A stretch of DNA of 64,000 nt from the NCBI RefSeq assembly GCF_006715145.1, contig NZ_VFMR01000001.1, positions 1 to 64,000 of the forward strand, read 5' to 3'. The stretch is from Microbacterium sp. SLBN-146. GTDB taxonomy: Bacteria; Actinomycetota; Actinomycetes; Actinomycetales; Microbacteriaceae. Position numbers and translations under genes: made by a program. Shown here in pieces: positions 1 to 8,194 of the stretch. Every line of letters begins with the position of its first letter. The stretch's first letter is position 1. The notes beneath the pieces are model-generated. The model ran no database searches, was not told the DNA's origin, and saw only the letters and a program-made list of their open reading frames with translations.

Positions 1-1251
1 TGGGTGACGGCCGCGAACGACCTCGGACTCTACGACCTCCGCGCGAACGACAAGGGCTCCAACGTCCGTTCGAAGGGCGGCGACGGGTTCACGCCGCTCG
101 GGCCGTCGCTCATCGACGCCTGCAGCGTGGATCCCGCCGCGCTTCGCGTGCGCACGTGGGTCAACGGCGAGCTCGCACAGGCCGACACGACCGACGGGCT
201 CCTCTTCCCCCTCCCCCGCATCGTCGCCGATCTGTCGCAGCACATGACCCTCGAGCCGGGCGACGTCATTCTCACGGGGACGCCCGCGGGCTCGTCCGTC
301 GTCGCGCCCGGCGATGTCGTCGAGGTGGAGGTCGACGCACCGGCATCCGGATTCTCCTCCGGCCGACTGCGGACGACGGTCGTCGAGGGCGAGGCGCCGT
401 TCGACGAGACCCTCGGCTCGCTCCCCGCCGTCGACGACACGCAGCGCGCCGAGGCGTGGGGATCGCGCGAGGCCGCGGGGCTCGGCCCGGTTCAGGATGC
501 AGGAGATCTCGCCTCGACAGGAGGATCCGCGCCCGGTCGACCTGCCGAGCGGACTTCTCCTGCGCTGAGTGACGCCCTCCGCGCGAAGCTCGAGCGCACT
601 CCCGTCGCCGGCCTGTCGCAGCAGCTGCGCAAGCGCGGGCTCGACAACGTCACGATCGACGGCGTACGCCCCCTGCATCCCGGCGCCAAGCTCGTCGGAA
701 CCGCCCGCACCCTGCGCTTCGTGCCGCTTCGTGAGGATCTCTTCGCGAGCCACGGCGGCGGCTACAACGCGCAGAAGCGCGCGTTCGACGCCGTCGAGAG
801 CGGCGAGGTCATCGTCATCGAAGCGCGGGGCGAGACCGGCTCGGGAACGCTCGGCGACATCCTCGCGATCCGCGCGCACGCCCAGGGCGCTGCGGGCATC
901 GTGACCGACGGCGGCGTCCGCGACGTCGACGCCGTCACGGCCGTCGGGATCCCCGTCTACACGGCCGGCGCCCATCCCGCCGTGCTCGGGCGCAAGCACG
1001 TGCCGTGGGATCACGACGTCACGATCGGATGCGGCGGCACGACCGTGCAGCCGGGAGACGTCATCGTGGGCGACGCCGACGGCGTCATCGTCATCCCTCC
1101 CGGGCTCGCCGACGAGGTCGCCGACGCGGCGCTCGCTCAGGAGCACGAGGATGCCTGGATCGCGGCGCGCGTCGCGGAGGGCCACCCCATCGACGGGCTC
1201 TTCCCGATGAACGCCGAGTGGCGGGCACGCTACGACGAGGAGCGGTCATGA
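1..1251 (+). CDS. FAH-domain / RraA-like domain fusion (homoprotocatechuate catabolism), 5' end cut off
   Basis: The reading frame is already open at base 1, so the true start lies outside the window. The first ~125 visible residues are the C-terminal part of a fumarylacetoacetate hydrolase-family fold: WVTAANDLGLYDLR, a KGGDGFTPLGP segment, and a VILTGTPAGSS loop. This is the fold of the HpaG/HpcE isomerase-decarboxylase. A Pro/Gly/Ala-rich linker of ~50 residues follows. The last ~215 residues are an RraA/HMG-aldolase-like domain with GTLGDILAIRA and the active-site-like DGGVRD motif. RraA relatives include metal-dependent oxaloacetate decarboxylases and aldolases. The gene overlaps the next one by 4 bp (ATGA) and heads an hpa operon. 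I infer that the two domains share the isomerisation and decarboxylation steps between HpaE and HpaH. No frameshift is visible at the junction. Confidence 0.85.
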   Translation, partial: WVTAANDLGLYDLRANDKGSNVRSKGGDGFTPLGPSLIDACSVDPAALRVRTWVNGELAQADTTDGLLFPLPRIVADLSQHMTLEPGDVILTGTPAGSSVVAPGDVVEVEVDAPASGFSSGRLRTTVVEGEAPFDETLGSLPAVDDTQRAEAWGSREAAGLGPVQDAGDLASTGGSAPGRPAERTSPALSDALRAKLERTPVAGLSQQLRKRGLDNVTIDGVRPLHPGAKLVGTARTLRFVPLREDLFASHGGGYNAQKRAFDAVESGEVIVIEARGETGSGTLGDILAIRAHAQGAAGIVTDGGVRDVDAVTAVGIPVYTAGAHPAVLGRKHVPWDHDVTIGCGGTTVQPGDVIVGDADGVIVIPPGLADEVADAALAQEHEDAWIAARVAEGHPIDGLFPMNAEWRARYDEERS

Positions 1252-1931
1252 GCGAGACGCAGAGCCTGTCGAAGTCGCAGCAGGCCTACCACTGGATCAA
1301 GGAGCGGATCGCGCGCCAGGAGTTCACGCCCGGCTACCGCCTCGTCCTCGGCACGATCGCGAGCGAGCTCGACATGAGCGTCGTTCCCGTCCGCGAGGCC
1401 GTTCGGCAGCTCGAGGCGGAAGGCCTCGTGACGTTCGAGCGCAACGTCGGCGCGCGCGTCTCGATGGTCGACGACTCGCAGTACCGGTCGTCGATGCAGG
1501 CGCTGTCGATCCTCGAGGGGGCCGCGACGGCACTTTCCGCGCGGCGGCTCACCGCTGACGACCTCCGGGCGGCACGGCGCATCAACGAGCTCATGATCGA
1601 GACGCTCGAGCACTTCGACCCGAAGGCCTTCACGGCCCTCAATCAGGAGTTCCATGCGGCTCTCTTCGGCAAGTGCGCGAACCCCCGCATGCTCGAGCTC
1701 GTCAACGCCGAATGGGGACGCCTCGGCCACTTGCGCGACTCGACCTTCAGCTTCGTCCCCGGGCGCGCGCAGGAGTCCGTCCGTGAGCACGAGAACATCC
1801 TCCAGCTCATCGAGAACGGCGCACCCCTCGGCGAGATCGAGAAGGCCGCCAGGCGCCACCGCTCGGCGACCCTCGATGCCTACATGATCCACGAGCACCC
1901 GGACGAGGCCCTCGGCCTGCCGGCATTCTGA
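1248..1931 (+). CDS. GntR/FCD-family transcriptional regulator
   Basis: This is a 227-residue regulator. A winged HTH spans about residues 10-75 (AYHWIKERIARQEFTPGYRL, then VPVREAVRQLEAEGLV). An all-helical FCD effector domain follows, with the usual metal-binding Asp/His pattern (for example the FHAAL segment and HRSATLDAY near the C-terminus). The start is the ATG that overlaps the stop of the preceding FAH-RraA gene. It lies inside the hpa catabolic operon, immediately before hpaE, so it probably responds to a pathway intermediate and controls the operon. The effector and operator cannot be read from this sequence. Confidence 0.88.
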   Translation: MSETQSLSKSQQAYHWIKERIARQEFTPGYRLVLGTIASELDMSVVPVREAVRQLEAEGLVTFERNVGARVSMVDDSQYRSSMQALSILEGAATALSARRLTADDLRAARRINELMIETLEHFDPKAFTALNQEFHAALFGKCANPRMLELVNAEWGRLGHLRDSTFSFVPGRAQESVREHENILQLIENGAPLGEIEKAARRHRSATLDAYMIHEHPDEALGLPAF

Positions 1932-1953
1932 CCCCTCCCGAAGGAGCACCCCC

Positions 1954-3465
1954 ATGACCCGGCACGTTCCCGCCGACCTCCCCGACCGCATTCGCCACTA
2001 CATCGACGGACGGTTCGTCGATTCGATCGACGGCGACGAGTTCGACGTCCTCGATCCCGTGACGAACGAGACCTACGTCCGTGCCGCGGCGGGCAAGAAG
2101 GCCGACATCGACGCCGCCGTGGCATCCGCCCGTCGCGCGTTCACAGAGGGCCCGTGGCCGCGGATGCTGCCGCGTGAACGCTCGCGGGTGCTCCACCGCA
2201 TCGCCGACCTCGTCGAGTCCCGCGATGCCCGGCTCGCCGAGCTCGAGTCCTTCGACTCGGGCCTCCCCATCACGCAGGCGCTCGGCCAGGCCCGGCGCGC
2301 GGCCGAGAACTTCCGGTTCTTCGCCGACCTGATCGTCGCCCAGACCGATGACGCCTTCAAGGTGCCTGGCCGGCAGATGAACTACGTCAACCGCAAACCG
2401 ATCGGCGTCGCGGGCCTCATCACGCCGTGGAACACGCCGTTCATGCTCGAGTCGTGGAAGCTCGGCCCCGCGCTCGCAACGGGCAACACGGTCGTGCTCA
2501 AGCCCGCTGAGTTCACCCCCCTCTCGGCGTCGCTGTGGGCCGGAATCTTCGAAGAGGCCGGGCTCCCGCAGGGTGTCTTCAACCTCGTCAACGGACTCGG
2601 GGAGGATGCCGGAGACGCACTCGTCAAGCATCCCGACGTCCCCCTCATCTCGTTCACGGGCGAGAGCAGCACGGGCCAGCTGATCTTCGCCAACGCCGCT
2701 CCGTTCCTGAAGGGCCTGTCGATGGAGCTCGGCGGCAAGTCGCCCGCGGTCGTCTTCGCCGACGCGGATCTCGACGCGGCGATCGACGCGACGATCTTCG
2801 GGGTGTTCTCGCTCAACGGCGAGCGCTGCACGGCGGGATCCCGCATCCTCGTCGAGCGACCCGTCTACGACGAGTTCGTCGAGCGCTACGCGGCGCAGGC
2901 GTCGCGCGTCAAGGTCGGCGATCCGCAGGATCCCGCGACCGAGGTCGGCGCGCTCGTCCATCCCGAGCACTACGCCAAAGTCATGTCGTACGTCGAGCTC
3001 GGCAAGACCGAGGGCCGCCTCGTCGCCGGCGGCGGACGCCCCGCCGACCTCCCGACGGGCAACTACGTCGCGCCGACAGTGTTCGCCGACGTCTCCCCCG
3101 ACGCGCGCATCTTCCAGGAGGAGATCTTCGGACCCGTCGTGGCCATCACGCCGTTCGATACCGACGAAGAGGCCCTCGCGCTCGCGAACGGCGTGAAGTA
3201 CGGGCTCGCCGCCTACGTCTGGACGAACGACCTGAAGCGCGCGCACACCTTCTCGCAGGCGATCGAGGCGGGGATGGTGTGGCTCAACTCGAACAACGTC
3301 CGCGACCTCCGCACGCCCTTCGGCGGCGTCAAGGCCTCGGGTCTCGGGCACGAGGGCGGCTACCGCTCGATCGACTTCTACACCGACCAGCAGGCCGTGC
3401 ACATCACGCTCGGCCCCGCGCACAACCCGACCTTCGGCAAGGCGGATGCCGCGGCATCCCACTGA
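1954..3465 (+). CDS. hpaE: 5-carboxymethyl-2-hydroxymuconate semialdehyde dehydrogenase
   Basis: An NAD-dependent aldehyde dehydrogenase of 503 residues. It should oxidise the semialdehyde released by HpaD to 5-carboxymethyl-2-hydroxymuconate. Family residues are in place: TPWN with Asn160, Lys183 in VLKPAEF, the general base Glu258 in MELGGKSP, and the nucleophile Cys292 in GERCTAGSR. The length matches HpaE enzymes. A ribosome site (GAAGGAG) lies just before the ATG, 22 bp after the regulator stop. The order hpaE-hpaD-hpaH-hpaI fixes the substrate more firmly than the family alone. HpaE is the best call; other muconic-semialdehyde dehydrogenases are the alternative. Confidence 0.9.
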   Translation: MTRHVPADLPDRIRHYIDGRFVDSIDGDEFDVLDPVTNETYVRAAAGKKADIDAAVASARRAFTEGPWPRMLPRERSRVLHRIADLVESRDARLAELESFDSGLPITQALGQARRAAENFRFFADLIVAQTDDAFKVPGRQMNYVNRKPIGVAGLITPWNTPFMLESWKLGPALATGNTVVLKPAEFTPLSASLWAGIFEEAGLPQGVFNLVNGLGEDAGDALVKHPDVPLISFTGESSTGQLIFANAAPFLKGLSMELGGKSPAVVFADADLDAAIDATIFGVFSLNGERCTAGSRILVERPVYDEFVERYAAQASRVKVGDPQDPATEVGALVHPEHYAKVMSYVELGKTEGRLVAGGGRPADLPTGNYVAPTVFADVSPDARIFQEEIFGPVVAITPFDTDEEALALANGVKYGLAAYVWTNDLKRAHTFSQAIEAGMVWLNSNNVRDLRTPFGGVKASGLGHEGGYRSIDFYTDQQAVHITLGPAHNPTFGKADAAASH

Positions 3466-3497
3466 TCTCTCCCGCGAACCAGAGCAAGGACGCTGAC

Positions 3498-4649
3498 ATG
3501 ACCCACCGCGATGACATGACCCTCACCTCCTCGGGCTTCTACGTGAGCCAGGAGGCGCCGATCCACAGCGCGAACCCCGTTCCGACACCGACGAGTCCCG
3601 CGCCGGACATCCTCCGCTGCGCGTACATGGAGCTCGTCGTCACCGACCTCGCGGCATCCCGCCAGTTCTACGTCGACGTGCTCGACCTCATCGTGACGGA
3701 GGAGGACGAGAACACCGTCTACCTCCGCTCGATGGAGGAGTTCATCCACCACAACCTCGTGCTGCGGCAAGGTCCCGTCGCCGCTGTGGCGGCCTTCTCG
3801 TACCGCGTGCGGACGCCGGAGGACCTCGACAAGGCCGTCGCGTTCTACGAAGAGCTCGGATGCCGCGTCGAGCGCCGCGTCGAGGGGTTCACAAAGGGCA
3901 TCGGCGAGTCCGTCCGCGTCGAGGACCCGCTCGGGTTCCCGTACGAGTTCTTCCACGATGTCGAGCACGTCGAGCGGCTCGCGTGGCGGTACGACCTGTA
4001 CACGCCGGGCGCCCTCGTGCGACTCGACCACTTCAACCAGGTCACCCCCGACGTCCCGCGCGCCGTGAAGTTCATGCAGGACCTGGGCTTCCGCGTGACG
4101 GAGGACATCCAGGACGACGAGGGCACCGTCTACGCCGCGTGGATGCGCCGCAAGCCCACCGTGCACGACACCGCCATGACCGGCGGCGACGGACCCCGCA
4201 TGCACCACGTCGCCTTCTCGACGCACGAGAAGCACAACATCCTCGCGATCTGCGACAAGCTCGGGGCCCTCCGGCGCTCCGACGCGATCGAGCGCGGACC
4301 GGGCCGCCACGGCGTGTCGAACGCGTTCTACCTCTACCTGCGCGACCCCGACGGTCACCGCGTCGAGATCTACACGCAGGACTACTACACGGGCGACCCC
4401 GACAACCCCGTCGTCACGTGGGACGTGCACGACAACCAGCGCCGCGACTGGTGGGGGAACCCGGTCGTGCCGTCCTGGTACACGGAGGCGTCGCTCGTCC
4501 TCGACCTCGACGGCAATCCCCAGCCGGTCGTCGCCCGCACCGACTCGTCGGAGATGGCCGTCACGATCGGTGCCGACGGCTTCTCGTACACGCGGGCGGC
4601 CGAGGGAGCGGCATCCCTCCCCGAATACAAGCTCGGGAACCAGCTGTGA
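3498..4649 (+). CDS. hpaD: 3,4-dihydroxyphenylacetate 2,3-dioxygenase
   Basis: A type I extradiol dioxygenase of 383 residues with two vicinal-oxygen-chelate domains. It opens the ring of homoprotocatechuate next to the hydroxyls. Metal ligands are His178, His237 and Glu290. Their spacings of 59 and 53 residues are those of the characterised Brevibacterium HPCD (His155, His214, Glu267). The second-sphere residues also fall at the same offset: Asn180, the acid-base His223 and Tyr280. The metal (Fe or Mn) cannot be told from sequence. The start is the ATG at 3498. The stop overlaps the GTG of hpaH by 4 bp. Confidence 0.95.
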   Translation: MTHRDDMTLTSSGFYVSQEAPIHSANPVPTPTSPAPDILRCAYMELVVTDLAASRQFYVDVLDLIVTEEDENTVYLRSMEEFIHHNLVLRQGPVAAVAAFSYRVRTPEDLDKAVAFYEELGCRVERRVEGFTKGIGESVRVEDPLGFPYEFFHDVEHVERLAWRYDLYTPGALVRLDHFNQVTPDVPRAVKFMQDLGFRVTEDIQDDEGTVYAAWMRRKPTVHDTAMTGGDGPRMHHVAFSTHEKHNILAICDKLGALRRSDAIERGPGRHGVSNAFYLYLRDPDGHRVEIYTQDYYTGDPDNPVVTWDVHDNQRRDWWGNPVVPSWYTEASLVLDLDGNPQPVVARTDSSEMAVTIGADGFSYTRAAEGAASLPEYKLGNQL

Positions 4650-5434
4650 CGCTGCCTCCCGACGTGCTCGCGTCGATCGCGGAGGAACTGGCGGAAGCCG
4701 ACCGCACGCACGGGATGATCCCGAGGATCACGGCGCGGTACCCCGACGCGACGATCGAGGACTCGTACGCGATCCAGGGGGTGTGGCGCGACAAGAATCT
4801 CGCAGCCGGGCGGCTCCTGGTGGGCCGGAAGATCGGCCTCACCTCGAAGGCGATGCAGCAGGCGACGGGAATCACCGAGCCCGACTACGGCGTCATGTTC
4901 GACGACACGGTCTACCGATCGGGGGACGAGATCCCGGTCGCGCTGTTCTCGAACGTCCGCGTCGAGGTCGAACTCGCCTTCGTTCTCCGGGAGCCCCTCG
5001 AAGGACCGGACTGCACGCTCGACGATGCCCTCGCCGCGATCGACTACGCCGTCCCGGCCCTGGAGGTGCTGAACTCGCACATCGAGCTCGAGGGACGGAC
5101 GATCGTCGACACGATCGCCGACAACGCCGCCTACGGGGCGATGGTGCTCGGCGACGTGCACAAGCGCCCCGACGAGATCGACCTGCGGTGGGTGCCGGGC
5201 GTCCTCGCGCGGAACGGCGAGATCGAGGAGACCGGCGTCGCCGCGGGGGTCCTGGGTCACCCCGCGACGGGGGTCGCGTGGCTCGCGAACACCTTCCACC
5301 AGCACGGTGCGCGACTCGAAGCGGGTGAGATCATTCTCGCGGGGTCGTTCACGCGGCCCGTATGGATGTCGCGGGGCGACGAGGTGCGCTGCGACTTCGG
5401 ACCGATGGGGGTCATCGAATGCCGCTTCGTCTGA
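4646..5434 (+). CDS. hpaH: 2-oxo-hept-4-ene-1,7-dioate hydratase
   Basis: A 262-residue member of the FAH-related hydratase/decarboxylase family. It adds water to 2-oxohept-4-ene-1,7-dioate to give the substrate of HpaI. Family landmarks are GRKIGLTSKAMQ, EPDYGVMFDD, the metal-site-like VEVELAFVL, and GVLGHPATGVAWLAN near the C-terminus. The start is GTG, overlapping hpaD's stop (GTGA). The 3' end overlaps hpaI by 16 bp. Context rather than sequence alone separates it from the 2-oxopent-4-enoate hydratases of other meta-cleavage pathways. Confidence 0.9.
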   Translation: MTLPPDVLASIAEELAEADRTHGMIPRITARYPDATIEDSYAIQGVWRDKNLAAGRLLVGRKIGLTSKAMQQATGITEPDYGVMFDDTVYRSGDEIPVALFSNVRVEVELAFVLREPLEGPDCTLDDALAAIDYAVPALEVLNSHIELEGRTIVDTIADNAAYGAMVLGDVHKRPDEIDLRWVPGVLARNGEIEETGVAAGVLGHPATGVAWLANTFHQHGARLEAGEIILAGSFTRPVWMSRGDEVRCDFGPMGVIECRFV

Positions 5435-6213
5435 CATTCCGCGACGACCTGCGCGCCGCCGAGCGACCGCTCGCCGGCATGTGGGTCTGCACGGGCTCGG
5501 CGCTCGTCGCCGAGATCGCAGCCGGCTCGGGCCTCGACTGGCTGCTGATCGATATGGAGCACTCTCCGACCGGTCTCGAGTCCGTCCTCGCGCAGCTGCA
5601 GGCCGTCGCGGCATCCGACATCACGCCCGTCGTGCGCGTGCCGATCGGCGACGTCGTGACGATCAAGCAGGTGCTCGACCTCGGGGCGCAGAACCTGCTC
5701 GTGCCGATGGTGTCTTCCGCCGCGGAGGCTGCCTCGGTCGTCTCCGCCGTGCGGTATCCCCCGCGCGGGGTGCGCGGAGTCGGGTCGGCGCTGGCCCGAT
5801 CGGCGCGCTGGAACCGGGTCGACGACTACCTCGCGAACGCCGACGCGCACGTGTCGCTCTTCGTGCAGATCGAGACCGCGGCGGGAGTCGAGGCTGCGGC
5901 CGAGATCGCAGCGGTCGACGGCGTCGACGGCGTCTTCGTCGGGCCGAGCGACCTCGCGGCATCCCTCGGTCTCCTCGGTCAGCAGACGCATCCCGACGTC
6001 GTTGCCGCCGTCGGGCGCGCCTTCGACGCCGTGCGGGCGGCGGGCAAGCCCGTCGGGGTCAACGCCTTCGACCCGGCCGCGGCGCAGGCCTACCTCGACG
6101 CCGGCGCGTCGTTCGTGCTCGTGGGCGCGGACGTGGCCCTCCTCGCACGCGGATCCGAGGCCCTCGCCGCGCGCTGGTCTTCTTCGGCGCTCGGCTCGCG
6201 CGCGTCGTACTGA
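5419..6213 (+). CDS. hpaI: 4-hydroxy-2-oxoheptane-1,7-dioate aldolase
   Basis: A class II (metal-dependent) aldolase of 264 residues, HpcH/HpaI family. It splits 4-hydroxy-2-oxoheptanedioate to pyruvate and succinic semialdehyde, the last step of the lower pathway. Visible features are the catalytic His48 in LLIDMEHSP, an Arg in VVRVPIGD, the metal Glu in FVQIETAAG and the metal Asp in FVGPSDLAASLG. The ATG at 5419 lies inside the end of hpaH and begins with the MPLRL typical of the family, so it is preferred over an in-frame ATG at 5362. It closes the operon. Confidence 0.92.
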   Translation: MPLRLTFRDDLRAAERPLAGMWVCTGSALVAEIAAGSGLDWLLIDMEHSPTGLESVLAQLQAVAASDITPVVRVPIGDVVTIKQVLDLGAQNLLVPMVSSAAEAASVVSAVRYPPRGVRGVGSALARSARWNRVDDYLANADAHVSLFVQIETAAGVEAAAEIAAVDGVDGVFVGPSDLAASLGLLGQQTHPDVVAAVGRAFDAVRAAGKPVGVNAFDPAAAQAYLDAGASFVLVGADVALLARGSEALAARWSSSALGSRASY

Positions 6214-6246
6214 CGCGTCGCGGGGCTCCGTTCACGCGCAGGGGTT

Positions 6247-6311
6247 CCGTTCACTTGTCCCGAAGGGCGGGGTCGGGGCCGCGGCATCCGCCATTCGCGA
6301 CAAGTGAACGG
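6247..6311. repeat. intergenic palindrome (GTTCACTTGTC family)
   Basis: Two arms, CCGTTCACTTGTCCCGAA at 6247-6264 and its near-perfect inverse ending at 6311, can form a stem of about 17 bp around a loop of about 30 nt. A half-copy of the left arm (CTCCGTTCACG) lies just upstream at about 6225. It follows hpaI, so it may serve as a terminator, but there is no T-run. The arm quality suggests a dispersed REP-like element. Confidence 0.6.
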
Positions 6312-6386
6312 GGAGGGATGCCGCGGGGGCGCATATCCGGACGAAGCCCGTCGCACAACCTTCATGCGCGCGACACGACGGCCTGC

Positions 6387-6398
6387 CAGGCTGGACGC
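6387..6398 (+). promoter_or_regulatory. leaderless-type -10 box (CAGGCT, 6 nt before ATG)
   Basis: CAGGCT at 6387-6392, then 6 nt, then the ATG at 6399. There is no Shine-Dalgarno sequence. The same arrangement recurs before several other genes here, which supports leaderless transcription. Confidence 0.5.
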
Positions 6399-7196
6399 AT
6401 GCAGAGAGACGTCACCAGCCGCATCGTGCTGAACATCACAGAGCCGGCCGACCTCGTGTTCGCGATCGGGGTCTCGGAACATTACGCACCCACCGCCGAA
6501 TCGTTCACCGCGACGCTCGATGGCACCGCGGTCACGCATACCGAGCTGAGTGACGTGCACGGCACGCGCCTGCACCGGGTCGAGAGCGGAACGGGTGAGC
6601 TCGTCGTGGAGTACTCCGCGCAGATCGAGGGCGCGGGCGCGGCGATCGAGACCGCAGACATCGACCTCCTCACCTACACGCGCCCGAGTCGCTACGCCGA
6701 ATCCGACGCCCTCGCACCGACGGCCGCGGCGGAGTTCGCGGGGATCGACGATCCCGCGCAGCTCCTCGCCTCGGTGTCGTCCTGGGTCGGCACCCACTTG
6801 TCGTACGTGCCGGGATCGTCCCTGCCGACCGACGGTGCGACCCGCACGCTCCTCGCCCGGCAGGGCGTCTGCCGCGACTACGCCCACCTCTGCGTCGCAC
6901 TTCTTCGCAGCCTCGGCGTGCCGGCACGTCTCGTCGCCGTCTACGCTCCGGGCCTCGACCCGATGGACTTCCACGCCGTCGCCGAGGCGTGGATCGAGGG
7001 CGCATGGCGGGTCGTCGACGCCACGACCCTCGCGCCCCGTTCGACGCTCGTCCGGATCGCGACGGGACGGGATGCCGCTGACACCGCCTTCCTGAACGTG
7101 ATGTCCGGCCGGGCCGATCTCGTCGAGGTGCAGGTCACGGCGACGGTCGACGCGCTTCCGAACGACGACCTCGATCAGTTGGTGTCGATCGGGTGA
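6399..7196 (+). CDS. transglutaminase-like family protein
   Basis: 265 residues. The N-terminal ~125 residues form a beta-rich domain found before transglutaminase-like cores. The core has the Cys-His-Asp triad pattern: GVCRDYAHL with the catalytic Cys, DFHAVAEAW with the His, and VDATTL with the Asp. Such cysteine proteins act as peptidases or amidases, often alongside peptide-modifying enzymes, but no such partner is adjacent. No signal peptide or membrane segment is present, so it is probably cytoplasmic. The ATG at 6399 is chosen because the -10 box sits directly before it. Confidence 0.82.
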   Translation: MQRDVTSRIVLNITEPADLVFAIGVSEHYAPTAESFTATLDGTAVTHTELSDVHGTRLHRVESGTGELVVEYSAQIEGAGAAIETADIDLLTYTRPSRYAESDALAPTAAAEFAGIDDPAQLLASVSSWVGTHLSYVPGSSLPTDGATRTLLARQGVCRDYAHLCVALLRSLGVPARLVAVYAPGLDPMDFHAVAEAWIEGAWRVVDATTLAPRSTLVRIATGRDAADTAFLNVMSGRADLVEVQVTATVDALPNDDLDQLVSIG

Positions 7197-7221
7197 CCTC
7201 CCGCCCGCGGGCGACGCGTGG

Positions 7222-7233
7222 CAGGCTTGACGC
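7222..7233 (+). promoter_or_regulatory. leaderless-type -10 box (CAGGCT, 6 nt before ATG)
   Basis: CAGGCT at 7222-7227 followed by TGACGC and the ATG at 7234. It is nearly identical to the box before the preceding gene, and no Shine-Dalgarno sequence is present. Confidence 0.5.
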
Positions 7234-7782
7234 ATGAAGGCTTGGGTCGTGCGGTTCGTCTCCCTGTACCTCTTCAACGTCGTGGTGCTGCTCGTCATGG
7301 GCTGGATCGTGCCGGGTGTCGCGGTCGGGTGGGCGGCATTCTGGGCGGCCATCCTGCTGACCGCGGCCACCATCTGGCTGAAGCCGGTCATCAAGAAGGC
7401 GTTCGCGGGAGCCGCCGCGAAGTCGGCCGGTCAGCGGACGCGCGCCGGTGAGTGGCTCGTGCAGGCGGTGCTCGTCTTCCTCGTCGAGCTGATCATCTGG
7501 ATCGCCGTCGTCCTGCTCTCGGGCGTCAGTGTGCGCGGGTGGTTCTGGGGCTGGGTGCTGCCGCCCATCGCCCTCCTGATCGCCTGGGCGATCTACGCCG
7601 CCGTCGACGACAGGATCGAGGCGCGGGCCGGGGCCGTGTACGACCGCGCGACGGGTGGGCGAGCGACGGATGCCGCGGCCGCACGCCCCGAGGTCCGCTC
7701 GACCCGCGCCGGGGAGACCGGCCGCCGCGAGCTCAAGGACGGCCTGACCGACGAGCAGCGACGCATGCTCGACGAGCTCTAG
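7234..7782 (+). CDS. small integral membrane protein, function unknown
   Basis: 182 residues with four likely membrane helices: about 9-29 (LYLFNVVVLLVMGWIVPG), 32-49, 75-95 and 102-124. A charged cytoplasmic tail rich in Arg, Ala and Glu follows, ending in TDEQRRMLDEL. A basic loop (KPVIKKAFAG) separates helices 2 and 3. I do not recognise a defined family. The neighbouring transglutaminase-like gene has its own promoter-like element, so the two need not be related in function. Confidence 0.75.
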   Translation: MKAWVVRFVSLYLFNVVVLLVMGWIVPGVAVGWAAFWAAILLTAATIWLKPVIKKAFAGAAAKSAGQRTRAGEWLVQAVLVFLVELIIWIAVVLLSGVSVRGWFWGWVLPPIALLIAWAIYAAVDDRIEARAGAVYDRATGGRATDAAAARPEVRSTRAGETGRRELKDGLTDEQRRMLDEL

Positions 7783-7832
7783 CCGCCGGCATCCCTCACG
7801 CCCTTTGCTCCTGCTGGGGTCCCCCTCCGGGT

Positions 7833-7893
7833 GCCGAGAAGACCCCAACTGCTCGCAACTCGGGCCGAAACCGACGTTTCGCGTCTTCTCGCC
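7833..7893. repeat. palindromic element A (GCCGAGAAGACCC family)
   Basis: Left arm GCCGAGAAGAC at 7833-7843, right arm GCGTCTTCTCG at 7881-7891. The arm plus the next ten bases (AACTGCTCG) is repeated almost exactly in element B 130 bp downstream. No gene is visible in the 411-bp gap 7783-8194 that holds both copies. Confidence 0.65.
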
Positions 7894-7963
7894 GCCCGGG
7901 GGGCCGGGGCAGCGGGCCCGGGGCGGCCAGGCGACGCTCGAGCTCGGGGACGACCCCCTGGAC

Positions 7964-8024
7964 GCCGAGAAGACCCGAACTGCTCGATTCGGCGCCCAGA
8001 CGCAGCGGTTTGGGTCTTTTCGGC
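7964..8024. repeat. palindromic element B (GCCGAGAAGACCC family)
   Basis: Left arm GCCGAGAAGACCCGAAC at 7964-7980 and inverse arm at 8008-8024 pair at 15 of 17 positions around a 27-nt loop. It is a direct second copy of element A, so the pair looks like a small repeated mobile or REP-type unit rather than a chance hairpin. Confidence 0.7.
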
Positions 8025-8194
8025 AACTGGAGGGTGCGGGGATGGGTGGGGGCGGGTTTGATGGCCTCGGTGCATCAAGACCGTAACAAAGCGTCGTCGG
8101 GTGAGCCCGCGGCATCCGATCACCGTCATCATGGAAGAGCGGATGCCGCGACAGCACCCTTCGCGCCCGCCAGCACCCGAGCCCAGGAGGCCCC

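Noticed and set aside
1807..3462. A 551-codon minus-strand frame opposite hpaE
   Set aside because: No family motif; hpaE on the plus strand has all catalytic residues.
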